Of a DNA stretch of 64,000 bases, positions 15,006 to 26,669 are shown in pieces. Origin of the DNA: Eucalyptus grandis (lineage: Eukaryota > Streptophyta > Magnoliopsida > Myrtales > Myrtaceae); assembly GCF_016545825.1 (NCBI RefSeq), contig NC_052616.1, positions 7,688,001 to 7,752,000 of the forward strand, read 5' to 3'. The position numbers and the translations under genes were made by a program. Numbering within the stretch: position 1 is the first letter of the stretch; every line of letters starts with the position of its first letter. The notes under the pieces are model-generated. The model searched no databases and was not told the DNA's origin. It saw only the letters and a program-made list of their open reading frames with translations.

Positions 15006-17786
15006 ATGGGGGTGGACATGGATCTGAACTTCGAGAAGAGCTGCACCATGCGCCATAGCCCAAAGACTGTTCTCAGATCTCATCGACATAGCTTAAGCAC
15101 TGAAAAGAGAAAGGAAAACGCAAAACATGCTCGTGAAGACGATTTGCTGATCCTTAATGAAGATTTCCTGGAAATAGATTTTGGACGCTACCGTAGTGCT
15201 TCTTGCAAGACCACTTCCTCTAGGCCTGTAGAAGGAAATGTCGAATTCAGGCGAGGTTCTGTATATCAAAGTTCTCGAGAGATCAGGAGGATGAACAATA
15301 TCGGAACTTTGGAGAGGAGGAGAAAAATTGAAGTGTCACGGGGCAGCAATACAACTTCCTCTGTGAGTATTGTTGATTCTTTGTGTCCTTCAGATGAGGA
15401 AAGCCTACGGAAGAGATCGTCAGTGATTTCTTTAAGCTTAGACTTGAATTCCTCTTCTAATAACAAGTCTAACATGCAGCCTCCCACCACCGATCGTTCG
15501 AAAGATATATGTCTAAATGTGGATGACAGAAAGATGCAATGTGCAGAAGCTTTGGACAGAGATTCAATGGGGGATCTCAAATTCTGGTGTGGCAAAAACA
15601 TTGGGCATTCTAATGATAGTAACAGGCTTCAAGAAAGAGATAAAGTCCGCCCATTTTCCAAGATGTTATCTGCAAAGGTGGAAATGCCCCCTTCCCCTTC
15701 TTTATCAGAAAGCCGCCCCTCTTCCAAAACCAGCTCGAAAGTTCGGCTCAACTCTGTCAGAAAGATGTTTGATCCTTTAATAAAGTCTAAATCCCTACGG
15801 AGTTCTTTAACTTATGCCAGGGAAGATGGTTTAGTCCAAACTACTGGGATGGTGCATGTTAGAAGGGATAGGACATTTAGAAGATCCACAACTACATCTT
15901 ATGATTTCTCAAGCACATCACACAATTGTAGATTGACTGCTCAAGTTCCTGAGACTGACTGCAGTCATTCCACGGTCCAAGAGTCTCCAGTCCACCTACA
16001 TGGCTTTCTCAAATGCAGGGATAAACATGGAGTGCCGTTTTTTGAGTTCTCTTTAAAGTGTCGGGAAGAGGTTCTAGTGGCCCAGAAATGGAAAGCAAAT
16101 AATTCTTTTAGTTGGGTATATAATTTCCATTCCCTTGATGGAAGGAAAAAGAGCGGTGCTGAGGGATGGGCATTGGATGATGGTGAGAAAGAATTGTCCA
16201 TGGTGGGACAGATGCAAGTTTGCTGCTACTTGTGCTCGGAACTGAAAGGTACCAGATCTTTCGATAATTCTTTGATGACAGAGTTTGTTCTGTACGATAT
16301 TGCGCATGCAAGACGAAGCACGGCTCGTAAATCCCAAGATCAAGCTAGCTCTTTGCCAGAGGTAAAATGCGTGAGTAGGAACAATCCTAGATGTGTTGGG
16401 AGGACGAGCAAAATAGACGACATCGCCAACGCCGTTAAGATCCAGCATCAGAGAAGACATACTCTGGATAGTAGAGATCCTGATCGTTTGAATTTGTACC
16501 CTTGGGCTCCTTCCAAACTGCGTCCAGACCTTGAGACTGCGGCTGTCGTTATCCAGGTTCCATATGAGAAGACAGAGAGCTTGAAATATAAAAGAGGGGA
16601 TAAGATTGATGATTATGCTCATCCGAGCCTCCTTAATCTCTCTGCCTTTGAGCAGACGAAAGTGCAACTTCCAGAAAGAAGTTGTAACACCGTTCAGGTG
16701 GTAATTCCAACTGGAAATCATGGTTTGTCCAATTGTGATAGCCGTGGCCCTTTGTCATTATTAGAGAGGTGGAGGTCAGGCGGAGGTTGTGACTGTGGTG
16801 GCTGGGACATGGCCTGTCCCCTTTCTGTTTTTGGCAATCCCAAAATACAGTTCACTGAAAATCAATCACTTGTGGACAATCAGAAGCCTTTAGAACTTTT
16901 CTTCAGGTTAGTTTTGTGTTAAGTGCAAGTTGAATCTTTGATTAATATTAGAAGATTCAGAGTGGGTGGAACTATATTTCGTTGATGAGAATATTGGGTT
17001 TAAAGCCTTCAAAATCTTTTCAATGTCTAATATAGGCACTGTAGCTACCCATTTGAAAATTTCTAATTAATGTGCACTAGCTAATGAATTCATTATAATC
17101 AGCCTTTCTCCTGTTACCATGTTGACTACTATACAATTAGTAAGAACACTTTTGAAAGTCCTGAAACAGCTAGAACAGTTTTTTCCCCCTCTTTTCAGTT
17201 CAGTATTCTGTAGTAAGTTGCAACGTACTGGATCATAGAAAATGTTGAAGAAATAGCAGCAGATCTCTATCAGTTGTCTGGAGTAGATGCCTGTAAGAGC
17301 TAATGACATAATGTCACACTTTATTTCTGTTGCTGCTTTACCAGTGGCGGCCATGTATGCTAAGGACCCATTCTAGATGCTTGTAAATGTGTACTGGAAT
17401 TTTTGCTTTCCTTTAGGCACAAGCAGTCTCTTACAACTTTCTTATTTTCTGTTGTATGCATGTAGGGAGCCAAAGAAACCACTCCAGCTTTAACAATGAA
17501 GTTTGTTGAAGAGGGGAACTATGCTGTCGACTTTCACGCTCACTTGTCCTCCTTACAAGCTTTCTTTATCTCGGTTGCTATGTTACATGGTTCAGGGGTC
17601 ATGAGTGCTTCCAGGCGAGAGACTAAGGAAGCGCCGCTAAGCAATTCGTTGAAAACACTCATAGAAGAAGAAGTGCAGATTTTGATAGGAGCAGTTGCAG
17701 AGGACAAAAAAGCCCCTGAGAAGATGAAAGACATGGCTTCCTCTTATGCGCTTAATCCTCCATTCTCCCCGATTGCACGAGTGTGA
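15006..17786 (+). CDS. DUF3527-domain protein
   Basis: Two coding exons: 15006 to about 16910, and 17466-17786, giving about 741 aa. The N-terminal half (MDLNFEKSCTMRHSPKTVLR) is basic, Ser-rich and probably disordered. The DUF3527 core begins near residue 330 (HGFLKCRDKHGVPFFEFSLK) and continues through SWVYNFHSLDGRKKSGAEGW and TEFVLYDIAHARRS. It closes with the conserved C-terminal block split by the intron (CDCGGWDMACPLSVFGNPKI, then GAKETTPALTMKFVEEGNYA, FHAHLSSLQAFFISVAMLHG). The molecular role of the family is not established. The start is the third ATG of a cluster. The first exon's best-looking donor (AG/GTTAGT at 16907) leaves the wrong phase. The phase only works with a weaker donor (GTTTTG at 16911), or if one base has been lost at the exon end. 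Confidence 0.85.
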
Positions 17787-18851
17787 TATATAACCTCCAC
17801 ACACAAGGCTGTAGTGTTTCTGCAGTGAACTCCTGACCAGGACCAGCAAGTCCCTTGATGCGGGTAAAACGAAAGATGGTGGACTGAGATCTGTGAAAAG
17901 GGGACGCTGCTGTATAAAGATGGGCTATCGAGTCTCTTGTTGGCTAAAGATGGGTAATTTGTTGGGTGGTCCCAATTTGAGACAAAGCACAGGCGATTCT
18001 GCAAATACCTCAGGTCGAAATGTCGGCTACCAAATATCTGCCACAGTCTATATAGAGCTTGATAGGCGAGTTGTCAAATTTCTTCATTGTTTCTTCCAGT
18101 TCTCTCTCCCCTTTTCTTAGTTAGAGTTACATGTAGCATCACACTACTGTCCATATGGTAGGTTCGATAGGGAAGAAGAAAAAAGGGTCTTAGCTTGATT
18201 CTTCGGAGATGCAAGAATTTTCCTGCTTTTCTAGTCTTTTTACATGGAGAGCATGCTTATGGAGTTTGATTTGGAAGAGCTCTTGTTGCCAAACCCTGTA
18301 AGGGGAGCCCGAGAGACCTTGGTTAAAACCCATTTGCCATTGCCAACACCATGTAATGAATAATACCAATACCAGTTGCCCCATTTTTCTCAGGAATTTA
18401 TGTGTCCTATCTTTGCAAATCAATGAGAAGGCGTCTCGGGCTTCGCATCCCGTGACATTTTGCTTTTTCCAAGTCATTATTAGTTTACTGTTTATCTCGA
18501 AAGTGACGTACCGCTCCAGACGGCGGTTTCGCAGCTTCAAATTGCAGAGGTGCGGATTTGTGAAGAGTCCTGCCAATCCAGAATCCAGAGTGACTTTTAC
18601 CATCTCGAGTGTCTATTTTCCTTTGGACTTTTTTCCTTTGTGGGGGCAAACTTCCACTTTCTTGAACCGAAACTCACGACATTCGAGTGTTTCTTAACTT
18701 TGTTCTTTGGTCGAGATGAATGTATGGCCATGGGGAGCGCATAGAAACAGGGAAATATGAGAAGTAAATATAATTCCGATGTTGAGTGAGGAAGACAAAA
18801 GAAAAAAGAAAGAAAAAAAAAAACAAAGAAAGGAAAAAGAAAAAATGAAGA

Positions 18852-18923
18852 CGCCGTTGCCGGGGATCGAACCCGGGTCACCCGCGTGACAGGCGGGAAT
18901 ACTCATCACTATACTACAACGAC
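18852..18923 (-). tRNA. tRNA-Asp (GUC), left copy, D-loop variant
   Basis: 72 nt. The acceptor stem GTCGTTG pairs with CAACGGC with discriminator G. The anticodon loop reads CCTGTCACG (GUC) and the T arm GGGTTCGATCCCC is intact. A Pol III terminator TTTTTT follows within about 10 nt. Compared with the right copy it has GA instead of the universal D-loop GG, changing G19, which normally pairs with C56 at the elbow. This copy may therefore fold less well or be a pseudogene. Confidence 0.93.
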
Positions 18924-19163
18924 CTTGTTGTTCCTAATCTCACCCATTTTTATATATTAAAAAAATTATAATTTATTTTCTCCTAAACTTATCACGAATG
19001 TGCACTTTAGCCCTTAAATTTGTTAGCATTTTATATTTTTTCAAACTTATCGCAAATGCGCACTTAAAAATTTTGGGCTAAAGTGCACATTCGTGATAAG
19101 TTTAGGAGAAAATAAATTTTAATTTGTTTAATATATAAAAACAGGTGAGGTTAGTGACAAAGG

Positions 19164-19235
19164 GTCGTTGTAGTATAGTGGTGAGTATTCCCGCCTGTCA
19201 CGCGGGTGACCCGGGTTCGATCCCCGGCAACGGCG
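19164..19235 (+). tRNA. tRNA-Asp (GUC), right copy
   Basis: 72 nt with cloverleaf pairing intact: GTCGTTG with CAACGGC, D loop with GG, anticodon GUC in CCTGTCACG, T arm GGGTTCGATCCCC, discriminator G, no intron. It is followed by ATTTTTTC as Pol III terminator. It is transcribed away from the left copy, with the two 5' ends about 240 bp apart. It looks functional and would supply Asp codons GAC and GAU. Confidence 0.96.
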
Positions 19236-19389
19236 TCTACATTTTTTCTTTTCCCTTTCTTTGTTTTTTTTTCTTTTTTCTTTTGTCTCCCTGGCTCAAC
19301 ATCGGAATTATATTTATTTCTCATATTTCCTGTTTCTATGTGCTCCCCATGGCCATACATTCATCTTGACCTTGTTCTTTGTTTCCATC

Positions 19390-19930
19390 AAAAAAATCAG
19401 ATTGGGCCTTTCAAGAGCTATTAGAGCATAGAACCCAATGGATGGTCCTCCAAGTACGGCGTAAGTTTGCCGAGGTTACTTACTTTGGCACTCTTACAAT
19501 TTAAATTTCCATTTAACTTGAAACTTGTAATATGATGCCCTTTAATTCAACATATACACACTTTTCATAATCTTAGAACCTAGAATACTTCTTTCTTGTA
19601 CGAAATTTTTGGAGGAAGAGACAGAGATAGCCTCTATCAAGGCCCCAAAAGGATTTGGAGTAGCATTTCAAGTTCAATTTGGAGCAGAATCTTTTCAAAG
19701 TTGAACCCTTAAGGAACTCGAAAAATTTAAGGCTCAACAAGTGTCTACATAGAAATTTTTTCATGTAATGTCATCGTCAATGAGATTACATGTTTACATC
19801 AAATGAATGACAGACATCTACAAGCTGTGGTTGCACTTGCTTGCGGCAGCCATTAAAAAAATTATTGATGTCAAACTATTTGTTGAACTTGGACAATGAA
19901 GCTTCTCGCCAAATTTGGTAAACGAAAATT
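19390..19930. other. Spacer between tRNA palindrome and carrier gene
   Basis: AT-rich, with no coding or RNA signal recognised. Confidence 0.5.
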
Positions 19931-19937
19931 TAAAATG

Positions 19938-20270
19938 AAAAATGCTGCTCCCTCTGCCGACAATCTTGGCCTCTACTCTTTTATCATGTACACAAACTGC
20001 TTCCGCAAACTGAGCAGCAAATAACTAATGCATCCCCATTCGACTGCTGAACAAAAGGAATTTCACAACCACGATCCGTTCTGGCTATGTTTCACAGGTC
20101 AAAAAATGCTGCCCCCACTGGAGAATGATCTCCACCTTTACTCTTCCATAATGTACACAAACAACTTCCGTGAAACCGAGCAGCAAAAAACTAATGCATC
20201 CCCATTCGACTGCTGAGCAATAGCAGTTTCTCAACGACAACCCGTTCTGGCTATGTTTCATCAGGTCAAG
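19938..20270. repeat. About 165-bp tandem duplication downstream of the carrier gene
   Basis: Units begin at about 19938 and 20101. Shared landmarks are aaaaatgctgc, then atgtacacaaac, then actaatgcatccccattcga, then cgttctggctatgtttca. Overall similarity is high, with indels. It lies just after the carrier stop codon and may fall inside its 3' UTR. Confidence 0.78.
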
Positions 20271-20360
20271 GCACACGAGGATGCGATCCAAACTTCATAC
20301 GCACTCATCTGTCATGCCCTTCAACACATTACTCCATTTTAATTCCGTGACCAACTACAA

Positions 20361-23300
20361 CTATCTATTGCTGGAGCAGTTCATGGATGAGGCTGCCGAT
20401 GGCAGAGAAGATGATGACTGCAGTTCCAAGCTTAACAACGGTGAATGATCTTCTGCACTGTCCTTATAATGATGTCCTTGAGCAGTTTCTTTTGGCTTGT
20501 CCAAAGAGAATAGTCTCTTAAAGGACTCATATGATGCAAAGAATAGCGCTCCTTGAGAAATGTACATAATAAGTCTTGGAGTCAATCCCCTGATTATTAA
20601 AGTGAACAGGAGGAAATTGGCTCAATACAGTCATCACCTTCCAAACATAGTCAATTATTGCGAGGGAAGATAGTACGGTGTAGGATAACATACTCCTGGA
20701 TGAAGAAAGCAATACCTGTAGAGGCCTTTCAACCCTTCATGCCGGCCTATTTCTCGAACGGCATGGAAAACATCATTATAGGGACGAATAGAACCAGGTA
20801 TCTGCAAAGTAACTAGCTTTTGAGAAGCTCATCAGGTTAACTAATAATTCCAACCTGATATGTTACTTTGGATTGAGATTACAGGCTCATGATACTAGCA
20901 TCAAATCTAACTTTCAACTCTGAAATGAACAAACACTTCAAACCTCACTGCTATATTTTACTGCCCAGGGAAGATGGCAGATTGCTTTAGTAACCTCAAA
21001 AATGAATTCCAAATAAGATGTTTTTATCTCCAAATTATCATCCAAAACATGCTTTAGTGAAAGCAATTGATTCAATTCATATGTCGATTGATATGACAGT
21101 TTTCTGAAGAAGGCTGTAAAGCCCCATTTACAGATCCAAGCTCATTAGCTTTCATAATCTCAATATCAAGAAAGAAAATTAATTTCTTTTTCATAAGCTG
21201 ACAAAGAGTTTGAATTATACTGCTATGAAACCCCAAATAAATGGTTGGCATGATTTTGCGTATTTCTTAAAATTGAGGTGAGTCATGTTGATTTACTCTG
21301 CATTCCTCTGATTATTAATCAATTGCAGAAATAACTGCCAAATAACAGTGTACATGGTTCAGTGATTCCTAAATAAATGGACAATTACAGAAAACTCAGT
21401 TATGGCTGCTGTGAAATAAGAAGAGAGTGGACATGCAGAAGTAAATATTGCATCGATGAGCGGAAGACCCTTGGAAGTACTTAAGTGTAATTTATTTTTA
21501 GCTGATTTACAGAAAATGATCATCATAGACAAACAAACCACCATCCCCCAAGTGTATAATTGTCCTTACTTCACAATGCCTTTCTTTTCTTTTTTTCTTT
21601 TTTTAACATTTCCACAAAACCAAAGTTTCATGTGTTCATATGTCCAGGTGCTGGTGATTTATACTATCCATTCTATCAAATTGCCGACTCAGAATTCACA
21701 CAAATGGACAGTCTCCACCTACTTCTCATTTTGTTATCATTTTGTACTGAAAAAAGAAAAGCTGACCATGGAATTGATGAGATCTTCACTTAACATCACC
21801 CCTTACTTTGTGTATAGATTGTGTTACATACAGATATACATACGCAATGAAATCCCACCAAACCTGAGTTTGTAATCTTGTCTTCACTACGTCAAAAGGA
21901 GTTGAAAATAAAGCCGCAGTAGATCCTGCTAGTCCTCCACAAACAAGCTGCACAAGTTGTAATATAAACACCCACTTCAGCCAAGAATAAAAATAATATG
22001 CTGAGGAGCAAATTAATCCATGGACTCAAAAAGGAAAACGGGAGGCAGGCAGACAACCAACCGTCTGCAAGGTGTTCAGTTGAGCACCGGGTGGGAGTGA
22101 GGAAAGCGTCCACATCTTTAGATTCTCATAAACATAGAACTGCAAGTGGTGTAAGACAAGATTAAGTATTTACTTGCCAAAGAAAATGACGATTACAAGC
22201 CACAACAACAAAAGAAACCCATAATCTCGTGCATCCCCATATCTACCTTGACCACTGAGTGGGGAATATTTCTACAGAGCACAGCTCCCCAACCAGCATA
22301 TAAAGAAGGCATACCACCTCTTGTGATTATTCCAACCAACGCATTCCTGCAAAAACAAAATGTAAAAGTAAATAGCATGGCAAATGAACTACTTAATTAA
22401 ACAAAATATGCTCTCAAAACATGCTTGACAACCAAGGATAAAGGAGCCAGGGGATTATTTTATGAGGCTGCTCCAGAGAAACATCTCAAGGAGATGCAGG
22501 ACTCTGATCATAGGAAGAAATATGTGAAATCCATCACAACCTCCAACCTTCTGACTTTGACATGTAAAATAAGGAGATTATGGTAATGGGATTACACTAG
22601 AATACCAGCAGTTATGATAGTGAGAGCCCACTTGCATCTGCTGCTTTATGCGTTCACTAGGAGTGTAGACAAAAGAGGTAGCAATGCTTGCACAACCACC
22701 TGCAATACAATGTGTGATGGAGTAATACTCCTGCATAAAGAAGTAGATCAGATATCAGGAAAACAGACACTATTCAGTTGGGTCCATTCAAAACCTTGCC
22801 AAGGCTAGAAGGGGGCATCAAAACCTTGCCCACATTTAACGTAGCAAAAAGAGAAACACCAGAAAAGTCGAGAAAGAGAGTTTAGAAAGCAAAATGACAA
22901 AAAATCTACCTTGGGGAAAAGAGGAAGTAAAGCGCCTTTTACCGACTCGTATGTGAAAGTATAAATTGCAGAAATTGGACCTGAAGATGCAATTTTGCTT
23001 GAGATACCTCGATATAGTCCAGTTAGACCTGGAAAATGAGACAAACATTGACCGATTTTCACCGGCTATTTAGCAATATAATACAAACAGGCAAACCCTT
23101 GTGGCAACAAGCGAAAGAAATTTTAAATGACACTGTTGAGATCATCTTGAATCTAATGAAGCATACCTCTCTCAGAAACAATTGATTTTCCAATATAGCA
23201 AAGAGACTTCTGCTCTGCACGGTAAGACTGAATGACAGTTTTGATTGTATCTACTGGGTGAAGACAAAGGCTGACAAAGATGCCACTAAATGCCCCAGCA

Positions 23301-24418
23301 AATGCATGTTCTTCCTTGGCAACAGCAGCCTGAGGCTTATCATGTCCCAGACAGTGTATCTTCATGGTATGCTCTTCCTGGGCAGGACGATGATTGTCCT
23401 CTTCCTTTCTTTCAGGAAAGAATTCAATACCGTTAGTGCTCTCATAGTCAAGTTTGCATTCACCTTTTTCAGATGCTACAAATTTTAGATGATGATCTGC
23501 ATGAAGTGTAGAAGATGCAGCTTTTGAGATACAGCTGTCTGCCTCAATATTGGCCACTTTGAGGTAATAATCCGAAAGCAATAAGGTGCTTTCCTTCTTG
23601 TCCAAGATCAATTTTGCGTTGTTATCCACTGGCAAATCCTTGGATTGGATAGAGGGGGTGTAAGAATCAGCATTTCCACTATCTATGAAGCTTTTGGGGC
23701 CTTTATCTCGTGACATAAGATCTTGCGGTGGAGTAACTATTTCTCCACAAAAGTATTTACCAGCTTTTTCACTATCAGATATAGCAGTCTTGAAAGGATG
23801 TTTGGCCTCAGCAGGTATCAATTCATTCATCCAGCCATAAATAAGTCCCAGTCCAGATGAGATCCCCAAACACGAAATCCCTTTTCCATCCCTAGGTCCA
23901 TTAAGCAAATTGGTCATATCCCCAGTAAAATTCCGTACCGGTGATTGATACTGCCCAGTGCTCTCCCTGTTAAGTTTAAGCACTGATGTTCTGTTAGTTA
24001 TCCTAAGGATGTCTAGGTACAGTTGCCGCATCTCTGTTAAGTTGATGTCAGAATGATTACATTTAGGCAAAGTAGATGTACAGCCATTTTGTTGCAATTT
24101 CACATTATGCAAGATATCTTCCTTCTCGCCAGAGACTTTGTAACTTAAGTTCGTTTTTTGTTGTAAAACTGCAAGAGAACGACTTGTATAGTCCCATGCA
24201 TGGCCAAATGCTGAGATGAGTTCAGAAGTGCTCAGTATTTCAGATGATTTGGACTTGCAATCAGCCTTTTCCTGCTGAAAAGTTTCAGCATGTGCAGGGA
24301 CACCCTCTTTGTGGACAAAATCAGCAAACTCAAAGGTTGCCTGCTCAACTCTGTTACATTGGTACTGGATTGAAGGTTGACTCCTTCTAGGTGTTTTGCT
24401 GGTCTGACTTGTAGACAT
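20361..24418 (-). CDS. Mitochondrial carrier (SLC25-type) with long N-terminal extension
   Basis: Eight coding exons on the minus strand: 24418-23167, 23028-22910, 22730-22606, 22346-22247, 22139-22062, 21947-21864, 20801-20716 and 20589-20361, all GT-AG and phase-compatible (690 aa). The first about 365 residues are Ser/Asn-rich with no recognised domain. Three carrier repeats follow with signatures LHPVDTIKTVIQS (near residue 388), YTPSERIKQQMQ and STPFDVVKTRLQT, so all PX[DE]XX[KR] matrix-gate motifs are present. The last exon ends in a Ser-rich tail. The likely Arabidopsis counterpart (At4g11440) is also unusually long. The substrate is unknown, and location in the inner mitochondrial membrane is inferred from the family. 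The start is set at the ATG preceding STSQTSKTPRR. In-frame ATGs at 24496 and 24535 lie upstream of a possible acceptor (taagttgcag), so the first exon edge is uncertain. Confidence 0.86.
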
Positions 24419-24549
24419 TCTCAAATCCCCCTCCAAGAGGCAGATACTGCAGCAATAACTCGGAGAGGCAAAACTGCAACTTAAAGAATTAACCATCACC
24501 TTATTTGATCCATTGGAAACTAATAGTAAATGCAAATAAACCTATGCAC

Positions 24550-25830
24550 ACTGTTATGCCTCTTGTCCTGATTTTGATGGGATTCTCACGCTATGATTCT
24601 CAAGGCTACATAGGGACTAATAAATTCCTTGGACTTGATAAACTTAAGTATATCTCAGTAATAGCAGTGGATAGCATACCTAATATATTGATTTCTGATC
24701 AAGGTACTGAACCGATGAATTTAAACTCAGCATGTTAGAACTATAAGAAGCTAAAGGTACAAAGAGGTATATTTTGGAGTATTTTTACCATAAGACGTAA
24801 ATTATCAGTCAAAGCCTTCCCGTTGTTGCGTTACATCTGCCAACACTCCCTCCAATCGAAAAGAACCAGAGCAAGCAGCTTAATGATGGACTCCTGCTGG
24901 GGTTTTAAGGAAGAAAATAATTACACTTTTACGATAATAAACGAACAGGAAATCATGAATAAGATGCTGGCTGCCCCAAAAGCCATCATAAGAAACTAAA
25001 CACATGTCAAAAACAAGTTTGGAACACAACAACTTTTGAGCTCTAAGTTCACTAATTCCAACTAGTTGACCCAATCGATCCCAGATTTTGCTCAGCATAG
25101 CGAGGCCATATTACGCCATTCCTGATTATTCCATAGTCCACAATCCACACCAAAGCTCTATTTTTTCATCATAGAAACTACTGAATCCTGGGCACTTCTA
25201 CCGTATATGGCGTGTACCCTACAACATTACTACGTGCCCTTATTAAGCACAAGAACCTCGTAACACAATCTTAAAATTGTCGTATGACAGTTACGCAGCT
25301 AGCTGTAAACGAGTCTTATGTACCTCAGAAATCCCAATGAGTCACCCGCACCTTCGAATTCTCCATTGCCATAGTGGTCAAAGAAGCACAATTCATTTAA
25401 AAAAAAAAAAAGCTATGGCGGGCGAACGTATTGAGTCTCAAATCGACGACAGAACGTGCGAACCGAATGCAAAGTCATGGGCTTGAGGAAACCACTTTCC
25501 TCTTCTTACTCGCTAATTTTCCGGGCAAAAAAAAAAAAGAAGAGAAATTTGAAATCAAATGCATCATCATTCAAAAAACCCAGAAGGGAAAAAGAATGAA
25601 ATACACAGGAAATGGTGAGCAAAGCAAGCAATGCAGAAGAATCGGAGAATCCAAAGAACCTGAACAAGCTCGAACCGTCACGAGCCGAAACGGGCGCCTC
25701 CGCAGCTCGGCGATTCATTTCCCTTCTTCCCCCCGAGAAGAATCAGAGAGCTGGGGGGGACTGTTGCTGTAAAATCAGGGTTTAAGGAGCGTGGGTTTAT
25801 GTAGAAACCTGGGATTACGCTCTGCGACAG
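24550..25830 (-). promoter_or_regulatory. 5' leader, leader intron and promoter of the carrier gene
   Basis: On the minus strand a leader-like segment near 25660-25800 ends at a donor-like AG/GTTCTT (gcttgttcag/gttctttgg), followed by about 1.1 kb of probable leader intron. The same sequence recurs in front of the second carrier copy at about 38.0-38.5 kb, so the duplication included the promoter. No TATA box was chosen. Confidence 0.4.
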
Positions 25831-26499
25831 CGCGAACTCGAAAGATGGCTGCGGCGTGCCGGAAATTGCTGGGAAGATTCGTGTGTTGGCGCGACTACCG
25901 TATGGATTTGGCCCCGCGCGGCGAGGAGATTCGATCCGATGCGCCTGACTGCGGCTTCATCGAGCATCTGGCACGACGAACGATTGGAAAAATCCGAACT
26001 TTTCCTCCATAGGGTGGGGTGGGAGCTTCCTCGGTCGTACGACATATAAGCAAAATTGGAGTGACACTTACAAAGGAAAAATTGTTTTTCAATTCAAATT
26101 CAATGTAGTCGAGCCACGATGTCGAGGGCCTCCTTGAGAACATGGAAAATAAGGAGGAAAGAGGATCTAAAGGGTAAGATCGAGCTATTCGTGTTGAGAA
26201 AACGTTGTAACGTCCTGAATTCAATTTATTCTCGGGTCCAATTATGAGGAAATATTCCGTTACCAATTTATTAGTCTTGCCCGTGTGGATGCCAAGCTGT
26301 CTTTGACAAGATCTGGACATGAAATTAGTTTGATATGGAGGAATTCGATCTATAAAATACCATTTGACAATTTACAGATTGTCCATGATGCTTTCGGACA
26401 TGGAAAGGGACTGAGGGCAAAGGCCCAGAAAAGCTTGACTAGAACAATCGGGCCAACTCATTGGCTGGTGCCCAGAAGGCAGCGAAATCCTCCTCGTCC

Positions 26500-26665
26500 T
26501 CGAGTCTTGTCGCGAGGCAGCTCGGATCATCACTTGTCCAAAGGCAAGATCGAACTGACATGGGGAATGAGATACAACATTACTCAGGCTTTGGCCTCGA
26601 CGTTGCTCTTCTTGTTCACGACGCTGGAACAATGCATGACGGGCTGGGATGGCAAAATGACCATT
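26500..26665 (+). pseudogene. Lectin-receptor-kinase fragment (kinase alpha-E region)
   Basis: The frame reads KIELTWGMRYNITQALASTL, then LFL. This matches the segment just before the catalytic loop of L-type lectin receptor kinases (compare LLTWESRYNIALELALALHY in the kinase at 28-29 kb). The match then slips to another frame (VHDAGTMHDGLGW), where an HRD loop should follow but does not. A short, frameshifted relic on the opposite strand to the larger kinase copy. Confidence 0.55.
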
Positions 26666-26669
26666 GACC

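Larger units (their letters stand above)
18710..19373. repeat. Large palindrome (about 0.3-kb inverted arms) containing tRNA-Asp genes
   Basis: The arm 18710-19013 is repeated in reverse complement at 19075-19373 around a 61-bp loop (19014-19074). Match runs from the outer edge (ggccatggggagcgcat versus atgtgctccccatggcc), through a tRNA-Asp gene and its T-rich terminator, to the inner edge (ctcctaaacttatcacgaat versus attcgtgataagtttaggag). The arms differ by scattered substitutions and small indels. The loop holds a third, shorter, diverged copy of the inner motif (caaacttatcgcaaatgcgc). Confidence 0.93.

Noticed and set aside
16074..16721. 215-codon minus-strand frame
   Set aside because: Antisense of the DUF3527 coding exon, with no family motif and no splice support.
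23258..23488. Plus-strand frames inside the carrier gene
   Set aside because: Antisense of the long first carrier exon; no independent evidence.
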